From CALBZH01 sp964538515 (GTDB taxonomy: Bacteria > Desulfobacterota > Syntrophobacteria > Syntrophobacterales > Syntrophobacteraceae): a stretch of 64,000 bases of DNA. The stretch spans positions 1-64,000 of the forward strand of contig CAZIEW010000004.1 of NCBI GenBank assembly GCA_964538515.1. The letters run 5' to 3'. Below, in pieces: positions 17,809 through 24,138 of this stretch. A program made the translations under genes and the position numbers. Every line of letters begins with the position of its first letter. The stretch's first letter is position 1. A model generated the notes under the pieces. The model searched no databases. It was not told the origin of the DNA and saw only the letters and a list, made by a program, of their open reading frames with translations.

Positions 17809-19010
17809 TTGTGCTGGACGACGTCGAACGAGCAGCTTCGAGACTCGCGGGCAGGATTTTGCACACGCCGCTCATTTTTTCGCCGAGCTTCAGCAAGATG
17901 AGCGGTGCCGAGGTGTACCTGAAGCTCGAAAATCTCCAAGAAACCGGCTCGTTCAAACTGCGCGGGGCGACGAACAAGATCCAGGCCTTGCTCCCGCACC
18001 TTCATGGGGCCGGCGTCGTCGCCGCATCGGCGGGAAACCACGCTCAGGGGGTGGCCTTGGCCGCCAGGCGCGCGGGTCTCCCGGCGACCATCGTCATGCC
18101 GGAATGGGCTTCCATCACCAAGCAGCAGGCCACAGCCGGTTATGGGGGACGTGTCGTGCTCGAAGGATTGAGCATCGGAGACTGCATTCAGAAGGCACAA
18201 AGGTTGGCTGCTGAGGGCATGCACTTCATCCACCCCTACGACGACCCGGAGATCATCGCCGGACAAGGAACCATCGGCCTCGAGATCTTTGAGGATCTGC
18301 CGGATGCCGAAATGGTCGTGGTGCCCATCGGTGGCGGAGGACTCATCGCCGGCGTGGCTTTGGCTATCAAGGCGTTGCGGCCGCAGACCGAAATCGTCGG
18401 CGTCCAGGCGGCTGGTTGCCCGTCCGCCATCCGTGCGCTCGAGCTCGGACACACCGTGCGAGTAGAAGGCGACCGCTCCCTGGCGGACGGGATTACCGTG
18501 AAGCAGCTCGGGGAAGCACCCTTCGCCATCATTCGTCAGCTCGTGGATCATATCGCTCTGGTGGAAGAGGATGAAATTGCGACGGCGATTCTGATGCTGC
18601 TCGAGCGCAAGCGCATCTTGGCCGAGGGGGCTGGGGCGGTTGCCATGGCGGCCCTCATGCACCGACTCCGTGACCATGCGGCGGGCAAGAAAGTGGTCCT
18701 GCTCGTGAGCGGAGGGAACGTCGACAGCCCGTTGCTGGATCGCGTCATCTGTCAAGGACTCTTCCGGACGGGCCGCTATATGAGATTCGGCGTCACCCTG
18801 CCCGATAGTCCTGGGAGCCTCCACCGGATGCTCGGGACCATTGCGGCATTGAAGGCGAACGTCCTGCACATTCACCACGACCGCAGCGGTGGGCACTTGC
18901 CGATTCACCTCACGCGCGTGATGCTGGAGGTGGAAACGCGTGGTCACGATCATATCCAAGAGGTGCTGGATGCCCTCAACAAAGCGGGCTATGAGGCTCA
19001 GCCGCAGTGA
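17805..19010 (+). CDS. ilvA: Threonine ammonia-lyase (PLP-dependent, single ACT domain)
   Basis: Converts L-threonine to 2-oxobutanoate and ammonia, the first step of isoleucine synthesis or of threonine catabolism. At 401 residues it matches the short class with one C-terminal ACT-like regulatory domain (~328-401). The PLP lysine is Lys51 in ETGSFKLRGA; the phosphate-binding glycine loop is VPIGGGGLIAG; AASAGNHAQGVA is also typical. The GTG start at 17805 overlaps the mrpG stop, and AAGGAGGTGA (17791-17800) provides the ribosome site, so it is coupled to the antiporter operon. Could instead act on serine. Family certain, physiological role open. Confidence 0.9.
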   Translation: MIVLDDVERAASRLAGRILHTPLIFSPSFSKMSGAEVYLKLENLQETGSFKLRGATNKIQALLPHLHGAGVVAASAGNHAQGVALAARRAGLPATIVMPEWASITKQQATAGYGGRVVLEGLSIGDCIQKAQRLAAEGMHFIHPYDDPEIIAGQGTIGLEIFEDLPDAEMVVVPIGGGGLIAGVALAIKALRPQTEIVGVQAAGCPSAIRALELGHTVRVEGDRSLADGITVKQLGEAPFAIIRQLVDHIALVEEDEIATAILMLLERKRILAEGAGAVAMAALMHRLRDHAAGKKVVLLVSGGNVDSPLLDRVICQGLFRTGRYMRFGVTLPDSPGSLHRMLGTIAALKANVLHIHHDRSGGHLPIHLTRVMLEVETRGHDHIQEVLDALNKAGYEAQPQ

Positions 19011-19083
19011 CGGCTCGGCCCGCGGATGACCGAACAGTTCCTTCGCCTGGCCGAGCTGTCCCCCTGATTTGGAGAAAAGTCAG

Positions 19084-19719
19084 ATGCGCATTGAGCTGCC
19101 TTCAGGATTGGTGATTCAGTGCTCACCCGTTTTCCCTTGGGAAAGGCGGGCCTGTGATCTCAAGATCGACTGCTCGAGCGTGTTTCATCCTCGCCATGTT
19201 ACGTCGAGGCTGTGCCTCGAGCTCCTGGACGCCGCTCTTCCGACTTCGGCTTGTCGCCTTTTTCTGGATGTGGGATGCGGATCGGGAATTCTGGCTCTGG
19301 CCGCACTGCGACTCGGCGCCTCGACGGCGGTCGGTGTCGATATCGACCCGAGAGCCATCCGCGTTTCGCGGAGCAATGCGATGAGAAACAAGCTGAGCGA
19401 GCGCGCTCACTGGATCGCTGGGCCTTCGTCAGCGATTCGAGGCCGGTTCGACTGCGTGGCGGCGAACCTGCCGTATACCATCCTTCAGCGACTGCTCCCA
19501 GAATTGGCGTCCGGGGTGCAGGCGAGCGGCAGCATGGTGGTCTCGGGATTTCAAGACGTTCAAGCGCATTCGATCCGGATTCTGCTTATCGAGAATGGCT
19601 TTGTGATTGACCGAACGACTCGGGGCGATTTCTCATTTCCCGAACTTCCACCGGCATTTAGCCACACTTGGGTCGCGATGATGGGTCGCAAGATCCTCAA
19701 TATCCCAACACGATCGTGA
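19084..19719 (+). CDS. SAM-dependent methyltransferase, PrmA-like
   Basis: A 211-residue class I methyltransferase. Motif I is FLDVGCGSGILALAALRLGA, the post-I acidic residue is in VGVDIDPRAI, and motif IV is CVAANLPYTIL, a variant of the N-P-P-Y type that places an amide or ring nitrogen for methylation. This pattern resembles PrmA (ribosomal L11 methyltransferase), but the N-terminal L11-binding domain is missing and the protein is shorter, so the substrate is uncertain. TTG 19069 is possible, but GGAG at 19071-19074 spaced nine bases before ATG 19084 decides the start. Confidence 0.75.
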   Translation: MRIELPSGLVIQCSPVFPWERRACDLKIDCSSVFHPRHVTSRLCLELLDAALPTSACRLFLDVGCGSGILALAALRLGASTAVGVDIDPRAIRVSRSNAMRNKLSERAHWIAGPSSAIRGRFDCVAANLPYTILQRLLPELASGVQASGSMVVSGFQDVQAHSIRILLIENGFVIDRTTRGDFSFPELPPAFSHTWVAMMGRKILNIPTRS

Positions 19720-19763
19720 GATCATCGCGAAAATCGCTTCTATCGCCCCGCCTGGTGTGCTAC

Positions 19764-19794
19764 ATTGCAGATCTGCAATAAAAATCGATATAGG
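19764..19794 (+). promoter_or_regulatory. Promoter overlapped by a 16-base perfect palindrome
   Basis: ATTGCAGATCTGCAAT (19764-19779) is a perfect palindrome. Its left arm contains a -35-like TTGCAG (19765-19770), which is 18 bases before a -10-like TATAGG (19789-19794). An operator covering the -35 would suit repression of the small lipoprotein gene at 19905. The symmetry is a direct observation; promoter function is inferred. Confidence 0.5.
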
Positions 19795-19904
19795 ATTTGG
19801 GGTGTACGGTCGTTTGGAGGGATTGTCGAACCGGATATGTATCGGCGGGGTCGACAAGTGTCGCAACTGAGAAAACATCACAAAATCAAACGAGGAGGCG
19901 TAGC

Positions 19905-20090
19905 ATGAAAAGATTGGTTGGTCTGGCGGTGTTCGGTATGTTCTTTGCGGTATCCGTTGCTGGTTGCGCTTGTAATCAGAAGAAGGTAGAGCCTGAGCCT
20001 GCTCCCCCTGTGCAGACAATGGAAAAGGCTCCCGCTCCTCAGCCACTGCCACCCGCAAAGCCCGCTCCTGTCAAGAAGGGCCGCAACTAG
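19905..20090 (+). CDS. Tiny proline-rich lipoprotein
   Basis: A 61-residue protein with a charged start (MKR), a hydrophobic signal and a lipobox VAGC at residues ~18-21. The mature ~40 residues are dominated by Pro, Ala, Glu and Lys with no globular domain. GAGGAGG at 19892-19898 is an ideal ribosome site, a candidate operator-promoter precedes it and a strong terminator follows at 20102, so it is a monocistronic and well-expressed looking unit. Short lipoproteins of this kind can tether the outer membrane or span the periplasm. Function unknown. Confidence 0.75.
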   Translation: MKRLVGLAVFGMFFAVSVAGCACNQKKVEPEPAPPVQTMEKAPAPQPLPPAKPAPVKKGRN

Positions 20091-20101
20091 GTCATCCCCT
20101 G

Positions 20102-20150
20102 GCCCTGCCTCGCCGATGCTTGCAGCGTGAGGCAGGGCTTCTTACGATTT
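20102..20150 (+). terminator. Intrinsic terminator after the tiny lipoprotein
   Basis: GCCCTGCCTC (20102-20111) pairs with GAGGCAGGGC (20129-20138), followed by TTCTTACGATTTT. It begins eleven bases after the stop codon. Confidence 0.7.
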
Positions 20151-20221
20151 TGGCAGACGCGAGGAACGTGGCATTTCGCCATCTGCCATCATCGGCTCCA
20201 AGAGAAAGAAAGGATCGAGCG

Positions 20222-21151
20222 GTGTCTTTCCGCGGCATCGCGATGCACAGTAGACGCAGCAACGTAGGCTCGCTCGCGGCGGTGATAACGAAAGGCATGT
20301 GTCTCTGCCTGCTGCTCGTGGGCTGCGCCTCCCGTCAAGCTGCCGTGACGGATAACGCAATTCAGCCGCCTAGCCCAATCCCGTCCCCTTCCGCGCAAGA
20401 AGCAGCGTTGGCGATCGCACCTCCTCTGGCCCCACCCTCCCCCTGGGCCCCTCATCCCAAACGGGCCAACTTCGAACGGGAGCCTAAGTCCAAGAATGCC
20501 AATCGGTTGGCGGACTGGGTCGTCGATTCGGGAGACAATCATGGGATGCCCTTTCTGATTGTCGACAAGACCGACGGCAAGGTTTTCCTGTTTTATGCCG
20601 ATGGCCGGCTCCGTGGTGCAGCTCCGGCCTTGCTGGGACTGGCGCGGGGTGATGACTCGGTGCCTGGAATTGGTGACCGGGAGTTGTCGGCCATTCGTCC
20701 CGAGGAGCGTACGACCCCGGCGGGCCGCTTCATAGCCTCGCTTGGTCGCGATTACAACGGCAAGGAGATCCTCTGGGTGGATTACGGGCTTGCCCTCTCT
20801 CTGCATCGGGTGATCACGACGAACCCCGTGGAGCGACGTCTCGAGCGCCTGAACAGTCCAACGCCGAATGACAACCGGATTTCCTTTGGCTGCATCAACG
20901 TTCCGGAGAAGTTTTACGATCACGTCGTGAGGCCGGCTTTCACCGAAACCTATGGTGTCGTCTACATTCTGCCGGAAACCCGCTCGAACAGGGATGTCTT
21001 CGCGTCTTATTATGACGTCGATGACGCTGCGGAAGAGACGCTCCTGGGGACGAAGCCAAAAGACCAAGGGGTGAGCGTCATCGATTTGATTCAGAGCCTC
21101 AATCCAGGGCATGAGTCCGCAGGCTATCCTCTGCCGAGCCCGCTGCTCTAA
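20222..21151 (+). CDS. L,D-transpeptidase-like (YkuD) lipoprotein
   Basis: A 309-residue predicted lipoprotein: a signal ending in the lipobox LVGC, a Pro-rich linker, then a YkuD-type domain from about residue 95. The catalytic region reads NRISFGCINVP: the nucleophilic Cys and the following Asn are kept, but the usual His of the SHGC motif is Phe. A separate upstream His (LSLHRVI) is present. Known YkuD enzymes cross-link peptidoglycan or attach proteins to it. GTG 20222 is preferred because AAAGGA (20209-20214) is seven bases before it; ATG 20243 is an alternative. Activity is uncertain given the altered motif. Confidence 0.7.
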   Translation: MSFRGIAMHSRRSNVGSLAAVITKGMCLCLLLVGCASRQAAVTDNAIQPPSPIPSPSAQEAALAIAPPLAPPSPWAPHPKRANFEREPKSKNANRLADWVVDSGDNHGMPFLIVDKTDGKVFLFYADGRLRGAAPALLGLARGDDSVPGIGDRELSAIRPEERTTPAGRFIASLGRDYNGKEILWVDYGLALSLHRVITTNPVERRLERLNSPTPNDNRISFGCINVPEKFYDHVVRPAFTETYGVVYILPETRSNRDVFASYYDVDDAAEETLLGTKPKDQGVSVIDLIQSLNPGHESAGYPLPSPLL

Positions 21152-21296
21152 AACGGCGGGGCAGAAGCTCCTCACCCGGCCCAGAATCAATCCTGTTCTG
21201 GCTGCCGGACACCAAGCATCCCCAATGAGATCCCAGGCGTCCCCATCCAACAGCTGGCATTGCGCCCCCATGAGCGGCCACTTCCGCGGTGCCGCC

Positions 21297-22163
21297 CTAA
21301 GGTGACGGTAAGGGTGAAGCCGAGAGGTCGGGAGGTGCGGTCAGCCTGATCTCGAAAAGCTTGGGCCATAGCTTGCCCGTGACGAAAACCCGATCGGCCT
21401 CGGGGTCGTATGCGATGCCGTTCAGGGCATCCGCTCCTCTCACAGGTCCCAAGGCCCTGCGGAGCCCACTCAGATCGATCCAACCGAGAACGGCCCCTGT
21501 TTGCAGCGAAATCCGCGCGATCACATCCTTGCCGAGAATATTGGCGAGGATCACCCCTCGAGCCAGCTCAAGCTCGTTGAGCTGCGTCACCGGCGTGGTG
21601 CCGCAGCGCACCAGGGCCCTTCCCGTTTCCTCAAAGCTGACCGGGTCAAGATAAATCAGCGATGCGCTCCCGTCCGTCATGATCAGGGAATTTCCGTCAT
21701 GGGTCAGGCCCCAGCCTTCCGTCTGATACCGGAACTGCCTGACTGGAGCAAAGGTATTCAGATCATACACATACCCGATTTTCGACTGCCATGTGAGCTG
21801 GACGAGCCGTCCTTCCCAAAGCGTCAGACCTTCCCCGAATACGGCAGGCGAAAGCGGGCTCGACTGGAGTACCTTGCCCGACTCGATCTCGACCTTCCGG
21901 AGGGATGATCTCCCGTAAAGCCCAGTGCTTTCGTAGAGAAAGCCCCGATGATACAGGAGCCCCTGTGTGAATGCTCCCGGATCATGAGGGTACACGTGGA
22001 CGATCTCGAAGGACTCTAGGGGAAGGTCTTTGCACTCCCCTGGCACATCCAGCTCGTGGGCTGAAACGGGGGAAGAGAGCCCGATTGGGTGGCTTTCAGG
22101 GGCTGCCGACGCTCCAGAGGCCGCCAGCAGCACAATGAGCAGGCAACGGCAAACAATCAACAC
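21297..22163 (-). CDS. Glutaminyl-peptide cyclotransferase (plant/bacterial type)
   Basis: A 288-residue secreted protein (signal peptide ending near ASA, residue ~21) that probably converts N-terminal glutamine to pyroglutamate. The beta-propeller family blocks are plain: HDPGAFTQGLLYHRGFLYESTGLYGRSSLRKV, FGEGLTLW, EGWGLTHDGNSLIMTDGSA and ELELARGVILAN. GTG start at 22163 overlaps the end of the UDP-glucose dehydrogenase gene by seven bases, so the two are co-transcribed. It most likely acts in the periplasm. Family call strong. Confidence 0.87.
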   Translation of the reverse strand: MLIVCRCLLIVLLAASGASAAPESHPIGLSSPVSAHELDVPGECKDLPLESFEIVHVYPHDPGAFTQGLLYHRGFLYESTGLYGRSSLRKVEIESGKVLQSSPLSPAVFGEGLTLWEGRLVQLTWQSKIGYVYDLNTFAPVRQFRYQTEGWGLTHDGNSLIMTDGSASLIYLDPVSFEETGRALVRCGTTPVTQLNELELARGVILANILGKDVIARISLQTGAVLGWIDLSGLRRALGPVRGADALNGIAYDPEADRVFVTGKLWPKLFEIRLTAPPDLSASPLPSP

Positions 22164-23473
22164 ACGGGTGCTCTCCCGACGCTATGGTAACAGAAGCCAG
22201 CTTCGATCATCGTCGCGGGAGTGTAAACGTTGCGCAAGTCGATAAACAACGGGGTCTTGAGCAAGCTCTTCAGCCGTTGGAGATCCAGAGCACGGTATTC
22301 ATTCCACTCGGTGAGCAGCACCAGTGCATCCGCTCCCTGACATGCCTCGTAGGGATTGGAGCAGTAGGTCGCGTCGGGGATCAGCTTGGCGGTTTCCTCC
22401 ATGGCCTGCGGGTCGTGGGCTCGAAGCACCGCTCCATGCTCGAGAAGCGTCGCCATGATGGTGAGGGCCGGCGCATCCCGGATGTCGTCGGTTTCGGGCT
22501 TGAAGGCCAGTCCCAGGATGGCGACGGTCTTTCCGGCTTCGTTCCCGCCCAGGGCCTGGCGGATCTTGCGGACCATGCGGGCCTTCTGGGCAGCATTCAC
22601 CTCCACAACGGCCTCGACGATCCGGCAGGCCACTCCATGCTCCTGAGCGATGCGAAGGAGAGCCTGGGTGTCCTTTGGAAAACAGGAGCCGCCGTAACCT
22701 GGCCCTGCGTGCAGGAACTTGCGGCCGATGCGGCCGTCCAAGCCGATCCCCTTGGCCACATCCTGAACGTTAGCTCCGACTTCCTCGCACAGATTGGAGA
22801 TCTCATTGATGAAGCTGATTTTTGTGGCCAGGAATGCGTTGGCGGCGTACTTGATAAGCTCCGCCGTCTCGATGGTGGTGATCACAAAAGGAGTCTCGAT
22901 GAGATAAAGGGGACGATAGATGGCTTTCAAAACCTCTTCGGCCCGTTTGGAATCGACGCCCAGAACCACGCGGTCGGGGCGCATGAAGTCGTTGATGGCC
23001 GCGCCCTCCCTCAAAAACTCGGGGTTGCTGGAAACGTCGAAGGATGCCGATGGGTTTACTTCCTGAATGATACGTGCCACCTGCCTGGCGGTCCCCACGG
23101 GGACCGTGCTTTTGTCCACAATAACGGTATAGTCGTTAAGATGCGATGCAATCTGGCGCGCCGCCTCGTAAACGTAGCTCAAGTTCGCATAGCCGTCCCC
23201 GCGGCGGGAAGCAGGCGTCCCCACGGCGATGAACACCACTTCCGATTCCGAAACCCCAGGGCTGTAGCTCGTTGTGAATACCAGCCGGTCGGCCTGAAGG
23301 TTCTTGTGCACGAGCACGTCCAAACCGGGCTCATAAATGGGAATCTCCCTGCGCTGCAACCGTGCGATTTTTGCCTCGTCCACATCGATGCAGGTTACTT
23401 CGTGACCGAATTCAGCAAGACACGCCCCGGTAACCAGCCCTACGTACCCCGTTCCAATGATTGAAATCTTCAT
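22157..23473 (-). CDS. ugd: UDP-glucose 6-dehydrogenase
   Basis: Oxidises UDP-glucose to UDP-glucuronate with two NAD+, for surface polysaccharides. At 438 residues it has the usual length. The N-terminal NAD site is IGTGYVGLVTGACLAEFGHEV, the catalytic Cys264 is in GPGYGGSCFPKD, and the C-terminal half has the second dehydrogenase domain (LGLAFKPETDDIRDAP). AGAGG lies about ten bases before the ATG. UDP-N-acetyl-mannosamine dehydrogenases are related, but the overall sequence reads as UDP-glucose type. Strong call. Confidence 0.93.
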   Translation of the reverse strand: MKISIIGTGYVGLVTGACLAEFGHEVTCIDVDEAKIARLQRREIPIYEPGLDVLVHKNLQADRLVFTTSYSPGVSESEVVFIAVGTPASRRGDGYANLSYVYEAARQIASHLNDYTVIVDKSTVPVGTARQVARIIQEVNPSASFDVSSNPEFLREGAAINDFMRPDRVVLGVDSKRAEEVLKAIYRPLYLIETPFVITTIETAELIKYAANAFLATKISFINEISNLCEEVGANVQDVAKGIGLDGRIGRKFLHAGPGYGGSCFPKDTQALLRIAQEHGVACRIVEAVVEVNAAQKARMVRKIRQALGGNEAGKTVAILGLAFKPETDDIRDAPALTIMATLLEHGAVLRAHDPQAMEETAKLIPDATYCSNPYEACQGADALVLLTEWNEYRALDLQRLKSLLKTPLFIDLRNVYTPATMIEAGFCYHSVGRAPVC

Positions 23474-23575
23474 CAGTTGTATGCCTCTTGGATGATGGGA
23501 GCAATGAATCGAAAATTTGTGTGGAATCTACCAGCTGAGCACGCGCCGCACAAGCGTCTTTGACCGCCGCCTCCC

Positions 23576-24028
23576 TCACGCGTCACGATTCAGCCAACGT
23601 CTCAACAGGTCAAGAAAATCCTTCGGGATCACAGTAGGCTGTCCCGAGAATCGGACACACACCATATTCACGGTCGCCTTGAAGCACAGCTCGATCTCTC
23701 CCCCGGCCCCAAACCGGCGGATCTCCTGCTCGAACGCAAGACTCCTGCTTTTCCACCAGCTCACCGCCGAGTGGACTTCGATCTCATCATCGTATCGAAG
23801 GGATTTCCTGTAGTTGCATTTCAGCTCCACTATGGTGAGATGGAGGCTCTGGTCCATGAACCGCTTATAGGGGTAGCCCACGTTTCGGAGATAGAGCTCC
23901 CGGCCGAGCTCCAGCAGATGAAAGTAATTGCCGTGGTAGACTGCTTGTCCCAAATCGACCTCGTAAAGGGGGACCCGCAAGGGGGTCTTGTGCCAAACGA
24001 GGGGACAATCGGTTGAACCGTGCGTCAT
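23576..24028 (-). CDS. Acyl-CoA thioesterase, YbgC/4-hydroxybenzoyl-CoA thioesterase type
   Basis: A 150-residue single hot-dog fold protein. The catalytic segment EVDLGQAVYHGNYFHLLELGREL corresponds to the family D-x-x-G-x-V-Y-x-x-Y pattern, with the acidic residue that activates water. YDDEIEVHSAV and the later aromatic strands are typical. It would hydrolyse short acyl-CoA or acyl-ACP esters in the cytoplasm. It lies about 100 bases upstream of ugd on the same strand and may be co-transcribed, although no functional link is evident. Family call good, substrate unknown. Confidence 0.82.
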   Translation of the reverse strand: MTHGSTDCPLVWHKTPLRVPLYEVDLGQAVYHGNYFHLLELGRELYLRNVGYPYKRFMDQSLHLTIVELKCNYRKSLRYDDEIEVHSAVSWWKSRSLAFEQEIRRFGAGGEIELCFKATVNMVCVRFSGQPTVIPKDFLDLLRRWLNRDA

Positions 24029-24138
24029 AGCGTGTGGCTTCCTTTGTCATGAGCATACTGCTTGGCTTTTCCAAGTCGATGCATTAATAGTACAACATCA
24101 TTCGGTGATCAAAACAGAAATACAATGAGGACAGCCAG

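Noticed and set aside
22184..23464. 426-residue plus-strand frame opposite UDP-glucose dehydrogenase
   Set aside because: The minus strand carries the NAD-binding and catalytic Cys motifs; the plus frame is an antisense shadow of GC-rich coding sequence.
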